Shown here in pieces: positions 10,923 to 22,395 of a stretch of DNA of 64,000 nucleotides (positions within the stretch are counted from its first letter, which is position 1; each line of letters opens with the position of its first letter). Under the pieces are notes generated by a model. It ran no database searches, had not been told where the DNA came from, and worked only from the letters and a program-made list of their open reading frames with translations. The stretch is from Lepisosteus oculatus (taxonomy: Eukaryota; Chordata; Actinopteri; Semionotiformes; Lepisosteidae), in the NCBI RefSeq assembly GCF_040954835.1, contig NC_090699.1:16857817-16921816 (forward strand), read 5' to 3'. The position numbers and the translations under genes were made by a program.

Positions 10923-12842
10923 GACTGAATAGCGAGTTAACGGGAGGAGTGAGAATTTGCTACAGCAGTTAAATTAAGGCAGAACTTAAGGGAGGTCAAA
11001 TTGTACATGCCTGGTGAGGAATTTATCCAAGACACTTGGATTAACACCTCTAATCTTCTGAAGAGTGCTGTGAGGGAATGCAATGAGGTTGTGTTGATTT
11101 TGGCTGGACTTACAGATAACATCACAGCCCTGAACATTGGAGTGCATCAAAACACTAAAGCTTTGCGATATGTTGAGGTTTCCTTTTTAAATAAAACAAA
11201 ACTCCTTCTTACCTCTCCCAGTATTGTTGATCAAAGTTAACTTCATTCACGCTATATTCTCTCAAAATTCAGAAATTACAGCATAGGAATCTGAGTTTTG
11301 TGTAAAATCATTCAATTTCCAGGAAAATTATTTTTAGATAATACTTTTAACTTTAACAATAATTGTAACTCAGGAGCACCATCTAAAATCTGCTCTACAA
11401 TATGAATCTCTCTCCTGAAACCCAGAGCATAGTCAATATACCATGGTCTTCTCATTAATAATAATTTGTCTACAACAAATCTATTATAAACTGATATACT
11501 CTAAAGTGATGCAAAAAAAACAGGTTTTGCTTTGTCACAATTGTACTGTGTGAGTAAGGACTGCTAGAAGGAATCAGGTGTTGATTTGCAAGTGCATATT
11601 TACAATATACATGTAAGGTACAATTCCCATTTAAGATACTAATGTCCAGCCCCACAGTCAGGCATGGATGTGTTCTTGAGACACGTTATCAATTAAAAGT
11701 GTGGCATGTAATTTGAGGGAGTTTTTGATTTAAATGATCTGTCCATAATATTGTGATGTTTCAGTCATATCTCTTCTTAGTTTTCATTTTTATTTTGCCA
11801 TTTTTCTTCTTTTTACTTCCACATACTGTAGTAAACAGGAAATACTTTGACCAATGTAGTTCGAGGGGAGGTCACTGGCTGTACTACAGCCAGTATAAGA
11901 CCTTCCCTTTGATTCTGACAGACCTCTCTAAGAACAGGACCTGCTGAAGGGCAATCGTAACTAAAAATAAAGACGAACTTTCAACAGCTTCGCTGTATTA
12001 CTTAATAAAAGATGCAAATGACCCTTTAGAACATTTCACATGCAAATGACCCTTTAGAACAGTACTACAGTACTGTCCTCCCTTGAATGGCAGGTCTTTG
12101 AGTGGCTGTGTTTCAGTCTCACTGCACATCTGGGTTTTTAGAAACATAATGTTTTGTTGCAACATATCTGGCATTGGCATAGTCCGTGGCTTTTTCATCA
12201 GTTTGAGTCCATGTCGCTGCTATTATCCAAATGCTTTCTGCAAACTGGAAAGTATTCACGGGTGTTTGAACACATTTCACATTGAATTTGGAGTAATAAT
12301 AATCACCACATGATAACATCACACAAAAGCATGAATCTTTCTAGTAATGTATATTAGGACAGCTATAGGCAGAACCTACACATTAACAATAATATAGGCA
12401 GAAAAGATAGAGATGCAGCACTGAAATGTTCTCACATATGGAAATTTGATACTTTCCAGCAAATGTACTGTAAATATTCCCTTTCACTTTTCATGTGTAG
12501 TCAATAATGTCAGTTCTATATATTAGTGTATACTTTAAAAATCGACAGAAAAAAAATTAGGTCTTGTCTTGTTAATTCTTCTAGGTAGCATTAGTCATAC
12601 ACATACAATGTTACAGACTGAAACACCAAAATATTTTCCTTATTGCTTGATTTAACACGTCACAGCAACCAGCAGTAAACTAAAACTTTATAATTGACTG
12701 TAACATTTTTTTCAAAGGTTGTTTGCAAAATAATAGGCTACAGTTAGTTGCTACTGCTTCCATGTTACTGTTGATTTAATATACATTGTATGTTAATCAG
12801 TGCCTGTAATATTTCACAGACCAGAGCACTACAAAAGACTTG
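10923..12842. other. intergenic DNA with minor short repeats
   Basis: No coding exon recognised. It contains a perfect short inverted repeat near 11875-11897 (ACTGGCTGT, 3-base loop, ACAGCCAGT) and a tandem 21-bp repeat at 12012-12060 that includes ATGCAAAT twice. Confidence 0.5.
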
Positions 12843-14412
12843 CAGTGTGGCGAAAACGTAAGTACACCCCCTTAAGATTTTATGGTTTAACATATTTAGA
12901 CATATTTTACCTGCTCCTAGTCCGTACCAACTCCTAACAGTAGGTAAAACTAAACTCAGTTGACAAATAATACAAAAAAGTTCGACTTTGTCATTATTTA
13001 TTTAAAAAAATCAACCTGCATTCAATAACGTTATGTGAAAAAGTAAGTAGTTTTACCTTTTCAATTAAAAGGTTATATTCAGTTCAATTTCAATTCAATG
13101 GAATCAGCTGTACCAAAACATATGCCAGTGATGAGTTGATCATGTGGAAGTGATTCCACCAGTATATAAAATCAGAACCGTTGTCTGTCTCGTCCTATGA
13201 AGTCACATTTGTGGTAACACATCGTGATCAAAAGAAAATCTGTGACAGTCTTGCGAAAGAATTGTTACTACATATATATCTTGGAAGAGTTACAAATTAA
13301 TTTCCAAACGATCTGAAGTCTTTCATTCCTCGGAAAGAAAGATGCTCCACAAATGGAGAAAACTCAAGACTGTTGGCAATATACCCAGGAATGACCATCC
13401 TACCAATTTCTCTCCAAGATCTGACCATCTAATCCTCCTGGAAGTCTCAAAGAACCCCAAGGGATCTACAGGCCTCTCTCGCTAAGGTAGATGTCAGTGT
13501 TCATGAGCCCACCACCAGGAAAAGATTGAATAAGAATGGGTTTCATGCAAGGACAGCAAGGAGAAAAATCCAGCTCTCCACTGTTCAGCTTCAGTTTGCC
13601 AAACAGCACTTGAATTAAAAACTAGACTTGTGGAACTTGATCTGGACAAATGAGTGAAACATGGACTTATTTGTCCATAATGCAAAATGTCATGCTTGGC
13701 AATAAGCAAACTCTGCCTTTCACCAGAAGAACCTCATACCATCCATCAAACATGTCGGTGGTGGGAGGGTGATGGTTTGGGTTTGCTTTGTTGTCTCGGA
13801 ACCTGGACACCTTGCTATCATTGAGTCGGCTGTAACGTCAATACTTTACCAGAGTGTTCTAGAGGAAAATGTGAGACTGACAGTTAAAGCTGAACCGAAA
13901 GCGGATCATTCAACAGGCACATCTATGACAGAATGGCTTAAAAAGAAAAACAAATCAGGAATTTGGAATGTCCAAGTCAAAGTCCAGACCTACTATAAAC
14001 CTCATATAGATGCTGTGGCCAGACCTAAATGGAGTCGTGCATACAAGAAAGCCCTCAAACATCACAGAGCTGAAACAGTTCTGTAAGGAAGAACGGGCCT
14101 GAATTCTTCACAGGTGACGTGAGAGACCGATCAACTCTCGCAGCAAAGGTTTAATTCAAATTATTGCTACTAAAGGGGAGTGCCACAACGTACTGAATTA
14201 AGCGCATACTTTTTCACGCAAATATATTGAATGCTGGCTGAGTTTTTTTTAAAATAAATAATGGCAAAGCACAGTCTATGTGAGTTATTTGTCAAATAAG
14301 GATAGTTTAATCTCCTATTAGGACTTGGTTTGGACTAGGCGAAGGTCAAATATGTCCAAATATGTTAAACCCTAAAATCTTGCGGGGGTGTAGTTACTTT
14401 TTCACCACATTG
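12843..14412 (+). mobile_element. inactive Tc1/mariner-type DNA transposon, long terminal inverted repeats
   Basis: The left end (CAGTGTGGCGAAAACGTAAG..) and the reverse complement of the right end (CAATGTGGTGAAAAAGTAAC..) match over about 200 bp with some divergence. The 5' inverted repeat is about 12843-13050 and the 3' one about 14205-14412. The core between them is a decayed Tc1-like transposase on the plus strand. Length about 1.57 kb is usual for the family. The flanking TA dinucleotides are no longer intact, which fits an old insertion. Confidence 0.9.
13190..14086 (+). pseudogene. broken Tc1-like transposase
   Basis: The readable C-terminal part (13769-14086) begins in the GGGRVMVW region typical of Tc1 transposases. 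It continues through a degraded catalytic region to a KEWLKKK-like and 'VQSPDL'-like stretch. The N-terminal helix-turn-helix part (about 13200-13500) is recognisable only in fragments. Frameshifts and stops interrupt the frame throughout, so no active enzyme can be made. Confidence 0.8.
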
Positions 14413-14533
14413 TCCATGCAATAGCTAGAAGACCCTCTTCCTTGACCTTCATGCAAATGCTTGGCCCTGCTCGTGTAATCTAACCCGCGGGATCGTTAAG
14501 ATCCTGGAGCCTCCATGCCCTGTGTGCCCAGAT

Positions 14534-14859
14534 TCATCTTTGACTGTGCAGGTGGCTGCTCAGCATCTGCTTGGCTGTGTCCAGAGCCATGTCAGGGGCC
14601 GACTCCACGTGGGGGGCCACTCCAACCCCTTCCCAGGAGGGCCCCTGGGAGCCGTCGGACCGCGCGGTGGGGAGGGTCAGGTAGAGGTGGGAGCCGCCCA
14701 CAGGGTACGTCTCCGGCGGGTGACAGCCGCCGCGGGTCGCTTTCCCGACGACCAGCGCCCGGCCAAGCCTCTTCATGATGTGGACGAACTCCTCCGCTGC
14801 GCCGGCCGTCGCGCCGCTCGTCAGGATGACCACGCTCTTCTTGGAGCCGTATCGCTCGC
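14534..14859 (-). CDS. rbp3: rbp3 exon 4 (C-terminal part of module 4)
   Basis: The acceptor is CTAACCGAAG|GCGAGCG. It encodes [15 protein letters not shown] through [19 protein letters not shown] to the C terminus SSHLHSQR and TGA at 14536-14534. Codon third positions are about 86% G or C, against about 44% in exon 2 (counted by hand). The usually conserved GE of the GRA..VGE block is GK here (residue 1153). Confidence 0.93.
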
Positions 14860-17800
14860 CTTCGGTTAGAGGAAGAGGGAAACAACATCACTCACGCGGC
14901 GGCAGTCGGTTTAATTTAGTTATAACTGATTCCTTACAATTATATGGCACTTTTCTGGACACACTCCACTCAAAGCTCTTCACAGGTAATGGGGTCTCTC
15001 CACCACCACCAGTGTGCAGCCCCACCTGGATGATGCTCCAGTCTGCTCACACACACCAGCTCTCAGTGGGGAGGAGAGCAGAGTGATGAAGCCACTTCAG
15101 AGAGGGGGGTTATTAGGAGGCCATGACTGGTAAGGGCTAATGGGAAATTTGGCCAGAATGCTGGGGTAACACCCCTACTCTTTTCGAGAAATGCCCTGGG
15201 ATTGTTAATGATCACAGAGAGTCAGGATCACTTTTACTTCTCATCTGAAGGACGGCGCCTTTTTACAGTATTCCTGTCACTATACTGGGGCATTAGGACC
15301 CACAGAGACGGCAGGGTAAGCGTCCCCTACTGGCCCCACTAACACCTCTTCCAGTTTCCCGTTTAGTGCAGAGATTTCTAATTAGAGGACATGACTGTCA
15401 GATCACTGACACAATGTTGTCATTATGGTTTGCTCAATCCAGACCACAGTGTTTAAGCTTGGATATTCCTGATTGCAGATTCCACAATTAAGACAGCTGT
15501 GTAAAGTATTAACATACTATTTAAAAATTTAAAAAGAACATAATTATGTATGAGAGAATTTGAACATCAAGTGAAAAACCAACAAAAGAGGGAATAGTAT
15601 TTTTCCATTGCTAAACTCTGTGGCTGTTATGAATCTCGCTTCATTCCCAATTTTCATTGTGCCTAAACATCTGATCCATACTGAACTCACGGATCATCCA
15701 CTGTATTTGGATAGGAAAGGCCTTCAACTTTTGGAAGCTCCTGTAATGTCTTCAGTGAACAAACCGCTGTTCACTTTGCTTTTTGCCATGACAAATCAAC
15801 TACTTTGCATACGAAACAATAGAAAATCTTGAATCTGAGACTTTTCTTTTCTGAGGAATTAATATTTGAATCTCGTTACTGACTTCCTCTCATCATTTCT
15901 GCTTAAATGGGTAGCAGCTAAGGGTTGTTTTTCCAATCAGGAGAGAAATGAGTACAAGGGGGATTGTTACCAGTCAGCTGGGACAAGGTCCACATATCGC
16001 TTGTCAAGTTAGAAGGCCTGTCGTAGATTTTATCCAAAAGAATTGCTTGGTCTTCATCAAAGAAATAGGAACACAATCCTGCGATTGATGAGGTAGGTCC
16101 ACCAGTATTATATCTGCAATGAAATTTGCAAAGTGACAGGCAGTAGGGGAGAAACCATATTGTGGCAACAGACTAGTATGTTAAGCAGTTGTGATACCTC
16201 TCCTACAAAAGGTATCCCTTTCCATATTATGCTCTCTGTACAGCATTTTCATGACTGCTTGCTTGGTTTCACTTTGCAATAAAATGGCTTTCAATGTTTT
16301 CAATATGACTGAAGGAATTTTTTACTCACTATGCTCTAAATTAATTTACTGCTAAATCTTTTGGTACCAAAACAGAAACAGCTGCTGATGATTAACGCTG
16401 ATCTATACCAACATTATAAACTATGCTTAATGCTCCTCATTTTATTTATGATTTAATATTAGTGTTTGTACTGTATGTTAAGCAGTCAATATACTGAGTG
16501 AATATAATGGCATGTAACTCAAAGTATCATACCTGGTCTATATGGTTTTCTAGCAATACATGTGTATGAAAAATATAGGAGGATGAGAAAAGAACCTACC
16601 TAAGATCAATAATCAAAGCATCAGTGTGCGATATTTTTTTCCATACGTGTTCTACAAGTAATACAGACACATGAGGCATGTGCTCAAAATCTCCAAACAT
16701 GTCGAACCGAAGGTACCCGATGTTATTATCAAACACATCAGTGTGGAAAGAAGACTTGATCAAGTCCTCAAACATCTCAGGAGACAGAACCTAAAGAAGA
16801 AAGAGAAGACTGTGTTTTGTTACACAATATATAATGGGTTTACCTTGTCCACTGTGCAGTAAAAACAACAGTCAAGTCCAAACCAAACAAGATAAATATC
16901 AGTGAATTAATTATTCATATAGCAAAATGTCCAAGACATGAAGGTAATTATACAATTCTGTATGACAACAAAATAATACCAGGTCCTACCTGCACAGGTG
17001 ACAATCCAGGGACAGTGCCTTTGGAGTGGTCTGGTATGTAAGAGGCCTTTATGTTTTTGTCCCCAGTTAATTCTTGGAGGTCAGTTGTGAGTTTGTCCGC
17101 CAGTTCAGCCTCGGAATCAATAACGTTGTAATTTCTGCTGTGAACCAGGAGAGCCAGCTTTTCTGCAGCGCTTTCACCAGTGTGTGCAAAGGCATAATTG
17201 TCAGCAACCAGCTTCCCTGCAGCCTGGACTATTGAGGGGATTCTTGCTCTGAGATCGATGATACGAAGAGCGACACTCATTGCATCATTAGCCTGAACTG
17301 CAACATGAGGTTCGACACCAGAGACACTCCATACTTTCCCAGTCACTGCACTCAGGACAACCTGGTTGGGAATCGTGGCATATAAATGGCTTTCCCCAAT
17401 TCGGTAGGTACCTATTGACAAAGAGCCTCCTACAGTTGGCTCTCCAATAACTGTGGCCCTGCCCAGGTCTTTCAGTGCCCTGGTAAAAGCTTCTGCAGCA
17501 GAGCCCGACTTATGACTTGTGAGAATGAAAATGCTTTTTTCCAACCCGTATCTTTGGCCCAACAGTGAAGGCTGGGTCATTATCTCAGTCATTGTAGCGC
17601 TGGTCCGGTCAAAGACAGTATAAAGATGACGGACAGGTTCTGCATCGAAAAAGTAAGAACATAGTATTGGGATGGCCGTCGAATAACCCCCAGTGTTGTA
17701 TCTCATATCAAGGATTAAAACATCTGTGTCAACAATTTTGTTCCAGACTTGATCCAGTAGTTGAGGCCCAATAGCCCTGATTATTTCAGCATCCGCCATC

Positions 17801-19995
17801 AAGTCAAACCTTAGGTAACCTACATTCCCTGGCAGGACTTCAACCTTGAACAGAGCGTCTACAATATAACCAATTTCCTCAGCGGTTGGGACTTTGGAAA
17901 CTTGGTCTTTCAATAGTTCAGGTTCAACCTCACTGTAGAAGACATGCAAACGATGGTCACCTGATGTCTCCTGCAGATCTGAGGTCAGCTGAGAGTCCAG
18001 GGATTCATAGTCCACCACAGATCGATAGGAGCCGTTTGACCATTTGGATTCCAGGACCCTTTTGACTTTTGTGGCAACCTCGGGAATAGCATAATGAGCT
18101 TCTAAGAGTTTCCCGGTCTCTTCAATCAGAGCATGAACCTCTGGATGAAAACTAATGATTTCTTGTGCGGTCTCCAAAGCCTCATCAGCTAAAACGATTG
18201 AATCTGGTACAACACCTCCCCCTAGCCAGCATTCTCCACTGTTATCAAAGAAGTTTATGACTGGGATCGTAATCACTATCTTTGTGTCTTCGACCTGGAA
18301 TGACCGAGAATGCAGCAGTGTCCCCGATGTGATTTCTCCGATGACAGTGGCCCTGTTCATTGACTGCATCAGGTACGCAAACTCCTCTGCGGCTGTTGCT
18401 GTGTGCTGGCTTGTGAGCACATAAACCCCTCGTTTCGACCCGTAAGGTTGTCCGCGGATGTTGGGAAGCGTGTGGAATTCATTAGTGGAGTTAGTAATCC
18501 TGTTGTAAATTGTGAAAAAGTGAACCGGCGGGGTGGGATCTTGAAAATAAGTCAAAAGAATGGGCACAGCAGCTGACGGTCCCCCAGTGTTATATCGTAT
18601 ATCTATAATGAGGCTTGTTGTGTCTTTGATGGGATCCCAGACTTTTTGGACAATCTGCTCTCCTAATTTCACCAACATAGAAGCTTCACCAAATTCATCA
18701 AACCTGAGGTATCCAATATTTCCAGGCAAAATGCTCACTTTGAAAACGGTATCCACTATAGCCTGAAGCATTTCTGGGATGTCTGGTAGCTTGTCTGCTG
18801 CAGGAGCATCCTCTATGGTGACTGGAGGCTCTGCCATTACCTTGATCATGATACGGGGGTCCTCAGACACAGACTGTACCTCATGGTTCAGTTTAGAAGC
18901 CAAGTCTTCCTCCGATATCACAGAGGAAAAATCAATTAATGAAATGTGGTGAAGGATGGAGGGAACTCTGTCCACAAATGAATAGTACCTCTTAATTGTG
19001 TCCGAGACCGAATCGACAACTTTAGGAGTAGCACTTCTCACTGCCAGGATGGATATTGCTTTCTTGAGAGCATCCTCTGCATTCACAGTTACACACGGGA
19101 ATACTCCATTTACCTCCCATGTTTGACCGGTAATGGGGTTAATGGATCTTGCAACAGGCACAGTGATATAAAATTCTGACTTTCCTATCTGAAGCTTCTC
19201 GATTTTTAGTGATCCCCCGGCGGACCTCTCACCTACGGTGATAGCTCTGTTCAAATGCTTTAAAGTGTAGGCGACATCCTCAGCAACTCCGATAGTGTGC
19301 TTGCTTATTAGAATAATTAAATCTTTATCTTTTCTATACCTCTGTCCCAGAACGGACGGCAGCGTCCAAAATTCTTTCGTAGTGTTGGAAGGCCGATCAT
19401 AAACTGTGTCGATGTGAATAAGAGGCTCAGCTTCAGAAAAATAGGACACGATGTATGGGATGCCAGAGACTTGCCCTGTCGTACTGTAACGAAGGTCCAG
19501 TATTAGAGAAGAAGTGTGCATGACATTGTTCCAAACGCTGTCAACGAGAAGCTGGCCAACGGTCTCGATGATGTTCTCTCCAATAACGTGGTCAATCCTC
19601 AAGTAGCCGATATTGTTCTCCAGGACTTCGTACTTGACAGAATGCTTGATGATATTGACCAGCTGATCTGGAGGAAGCGGTGGGATGGCGTCTGGTTTCG
19701 AGGGGGACGTGTTGGGCTCATAGGAAACAATGAGCCGCGGGTCGTTGAGTGCCCCTTGCACACCAGCAGTCAACACGGCTGCCAGCTTTGTAGGATCTGA
19801 TACGAGGAGAATCTCGCCGCTGCTCATTGCTCGCTCTATCGACTCTTGCATTTCAGCCATGTTCACGGGAAAGCAGTAGTTGTCCAGGAGAACTTTAGCC
19901 ATGTCCCGGACCAGACCGGGCTGAAACGATGAAGGGGCTGCAGAGGCATGGTGGCTGAGTACCAGGGCTGCCAACAGAAGGACGAGTCTGGCCAT
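14534..19995 (-). CDS. rbp3: retinol-binding protein 3 (interphotoreceptor retinoid-binding protein), four modules
   Basis: Exons on the minus strand: 19995-16990, 16790-16600, 16113-15971 and 14859-14534. They total 3666 bases and 1221 residues; human IRBP is about 1247. Residues 1-19 ([19 protein letters not shown]) form a signal peptide. Four homologous modules of about 300 residues follow, near 21-320, 321-620, 621-920 and 921-1221. Each has a GN(I/V)GYLR-type strand, a Y(N/S)T(G/T)G turn and a GRA..(V/I)G block. The modules belong to the crotonase-like / tail-specific-protease (S41) fold. The secreted protein carries 11-cis retinal and all-trans retinol between photoreceptors, pigment epithelium and Mueller cells. 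A very large first exon covering three modules and part of the fourth, then three small introns in module 4, is the known vertebrate gene structure. It lies between ZNF488 and GDF2 as in tetrapods. Confidence 0.97.
14935..15365 (-). repeat. 5'-truncated 5S-SINE body/tail in rbp3 intron 3
   Basis: The reverse complement matches the body and tail of the element at 44528-45085. Shared parts are the GGTGTTAGT.GGGCCAGTAGGGG block, GGCGCCGTCCTTC.GATGAGA, the CCCAGGGCATTTCTC block, and the tail ending AAAGTGCCATATAA. The 5S-derived head is missing. It occupies about 430 bp of the 1.1-kb intron. Confidence 0.8.
15971..16113 (-). CDS. rbp3: rbp3 exon 3 (143 bp)
   Basis: The acceptor is CATTGCAG|ATATAAT and the donor CTGACTG|GTAACA. 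It encodes [20 protein letters not shown] through [20 protein letters not shown]. Phases agree with exons 2 and 4. Confidence 0.95.
16600..16790 (-). CDS. rbp3: rbp3 exon 2 (191 bp)
   Basis: The acceptor is TTCTTTAG|GTTCTG and the donor ATCTTAG|GTAGGT. It encodes [18 protein letters not shown] through [13 protein letters not shown] to DALIIDL, plus two bases of the next codon. It matches module 4 of vertebrate IRBP closely. Confidence 0.95.
16990..19995 (-). CDS. rbp3: rbp3 exon 1 (signal peptide, modules 1-3, start of module 4)
   Basis: Encodes residues 1-1002 without interruption. The donor is CCTGTGCAG|GTAGGACC, in phase 0. The open frame runs a further 14 codons into the intron, so the end is set by the splice site and not by the stop at 16948. 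Confidence 0.95.
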
Positions 19996-19999
19996 TTTC

Positions 20000-20200
20000 G
20001 GGCAGCCTGCTGCTCTTCGGACCAGCTTCTTGCTTCAGCCCTTGTCAGCTGTGTTTCATTTCCCCGGAGGTGTCTGAGACTGCGTCTCCACAGCAAGCTT
20101 TCTGACACAGCCAGCATAAGAAGCTTTGGGTTTCAATAACCCTTTAATCGCATTATGTGGAGTGCAGCAAAGACAAAATAACAAACTAATAATGCATTCA
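20000..20200 (-). promoter_or_regulatory. rbp3: probable rbp3 promoter / 5' UTR, candidate CRX/OTX-type site
   Basis: Immediately upstream of the rbp3 ATG. A GATTA homeodomain core (plus-strand TAATC at 20145-20149) lies about 150 bp before the start codon. Vertebrate RBP3 promoters are known to be driven by CRX/OTX sites close to the start. The match is to the core only, and no TATA box is obvious. Confidence 0.3.
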
Positions 20201-22057
20201 ACAAATACTGAAAAATGAACTGAGATAAGACTCACATAAATTTAACTTCAGTTATTAAACCTCTTTTATGCTGCTGCAGGAGCTGTAATAACATGCACAA
20301 TGTCTTACATCACGAGAATGAAATGCCCCAGTTTACCAGCAGTGCTCAGAGAGATTTGGGAGGTCAGTTCAGGGTCCCGTGTAGCTCTGAGGTCATTGAG
20401 AAGTTAGTATGGTTTGTGCTGACCTGATCATTGTCCTTTTTAATGAGCAATTAGGTGAAAGCCACATTATTTTTAATAGAATGTACATTACAAACAATAA
20501 TGCCAATAGTGCTTTAATGAAAGAGAGAACTAGCCTTGTATGAAGAATCTGAATACGGCATCAGTGGTGAATTCATGCTGTGAGTCAAGCTGCTATCCGG
20601 CAGGAAAGATTCAAATTAGAGCCGTCCTTAATGTTGAGAAATCTAGACGTATACAATATACTGTAGCTGTGAAACTCTTAAAAGATAAACACTTTAAGAT
20701 TGTATTATGCAACCATGTCTTCTCTGTACTAATCTGGACAATATACTATTAGCCATTCTTAACTTTTAATACCATCTTACATAAGCCTATGTCTGGCCAT
20801 TGCCTGCAGCCAATCAGAACCAAGTCTCCCATTCTAAGAATGGAACACCATTGTTCAGTGTGTCAATCATGGAAATGGTTGGCATTAAAATTTCAAAGAG
20901 GATCAGCTCTTGGAATTACCAATTTAGTTATCTAAGCTGTAAGCTGTTTGCCTACAAACCGTTCAGCACTTCTTTTATAACAAGGATGTATAAGGGTTGA
21001 CTGTGGGGCACCTTTGTTTCACAAAGTAAATAACGAGGTAAGGATTTTTGTTATCTTTGTTCATCATTTTCTGGCAAATATTTGTAATGCTCTTTGGATT
21101 CCCCATGATATTCTGCTCTTTGTAATGAGCTGCATCCTTGCAATACTTGACAATGATCATAAAACAATTAGGCTTGTCTGTCAATGTGAGCTGGGAGGAA
21201 CACTTGGAATTAGGAAACTCTCCTTGTTGCTGTTTCTGTTCTAGATATGAAACCATGTAAAAACAAGCGTAAACGTGTATAATTCATACTCTCCAGGTCC
21301 CCTTTTCACATAACAGCTGGTTAATAAAGAAACAATAATTGAATGAAAAAAGGCAAAGTATTTTTCATCTTGAAATGAGGTGCTGTGTTAATATGTAACT
21401 AATAAGGCTGAAATGACAAAATTGTAATTAGAATTTAAAACTTATAATATGAAATATAAAAATCCTATGTATATTTCAAAAAGGCCTTCAGAAGGATTCA
21501 TTTGGCCAGCAAGTTCAGGAAAGATAAAGGCAAACCTTTCAGCAGACCTCCGGAGGGCGATCAAGACTCACTGTTTCTCTCAGTGTCCGAAACAGCAGTA
21601 TCCTTCCTTCTTGTGGGGAACTTTATATACTGAAATCCTCTGTTCCACAATAATCCAGGGACAGCAGTCCCATCCTTTCAAAGGTACAACACATGGAGGC
21701 ATTCTGTCCTTGGTCTTAAGAAAAATAAAACATTTTAAAATCAGAAACGGTAGTTAGATTATGAGATTATAGATTATAGATGATCTCTTCTGTTGATACT
21801 ATTAAAACTATACTTTCTGTAGCGTGTTACATTATTTTAAATTTCTTTTTAAAATGTTGTAGATGTTTTGGTCCATATCTGTTGCGGTTCATGCATCTTT
21901 GTGTAAATAAAAGGTGTTCTGAGTTCTTGTTCTGAGCCTTTGAGGTTTTGACTGCTTGTATTAGTTCCCATTATAGTCTTCTCTGTTCAGAACTAGTAAG
22001 GGTTCTTCAGCCTGTCATTGTAGGACATTTCCTTGTGACATGCTGTATGTTAGTGAC
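20201..22057. other. intergenic DNA, nothing recognised
   Basis: No coding exons or clear repeats seen between rbp3 and the solo LTR. Confidence 0.5.
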
Positions 22058-22062
22058 GGCAC

Positions 22063-22390
22063 TGTCACGGACGTCCAAAGGGACTAACCGTGGGGAGCAG
22101 GAGAGCAGAAAAAGACCCATATGCGTAGCGGCGAGACGGGAAAAAGGCCCGGGCTCATTAGTGCAAAGAGTTCAGGAATGCCGTATAGAAACCTATGCCC
22201 TCAGGGAGCGGACGTGGGGCGCCCTGGTGCTAGGCGGGTCTCAGGACATCCGAACATCAATGCTGAGCGAGGACAGAGTGCAAGACCCGGAAATATATAG
22301 CCCAAGGAAGAGAGGGACAGGAAGGACAGCAGACCGGAAACTAGGGACAGGACAGAGAAGGAGCGCCCTCTGGCTGCAGAGGGCGTGACA
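22063..22390. mobile_element. solo LTR of an LTR retrotransposon (328 bp)
   Basis: Begins TGTCACGGACG and ends GGGCGTGACA, so it has TG..CA ends within a 7-bp inverted repeat (TGTCACG/CGTGACA). It is flanked by a perfect 5-bp target-site duplication, GGCAC, at 22058-22062 and 22391-22395. An internal AAATATATAG near 22290 could be the LTR TATA box. No internal retrotransposon sequence remains, so it arose by LTR-LTR recombination. The ends suggest a Gypsy-type element, but the family is not proven. Base composition is richer in GC than the surroundings. Confidence 0.85.
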
Positions 22391-22395
22391 GGCAC

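Noticed and set aside
10343-10972. Long repetitive open frames (193-209 residues +, 119-179 residues -) resembling a repeat protein
   Set aside because: They lie wholly in a 41-bp minisatellite with no stop codons in any frame. Several mutually incompatible frames are equally open, and there is no start context or splicing signal.
13769-14086. 105-residue frame as a functional gene
   Set aside because: It is the C-terminal remnant of a Tc1 transposase whose upstream part is broken by stops and frameshifts.
14441-14533. Poly(A) signal directly after rbp3
   Set aside because: Neither AATAAA nor ATTAAA occurs on the minus strand in this interval.
16948-16989. C-terminal tail of the rbp3 exon 1 open frame up to a stop at 16948
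   Set aside because: It is read-through into intron 1. The GTAGGACC donor and the in-phase exon 2 continue module 4.
21948-22388. 146-residue plus-strand open frame
   Set aside because: It crosses the boundary of the solo LTR at 22063 and has no family resemblance.
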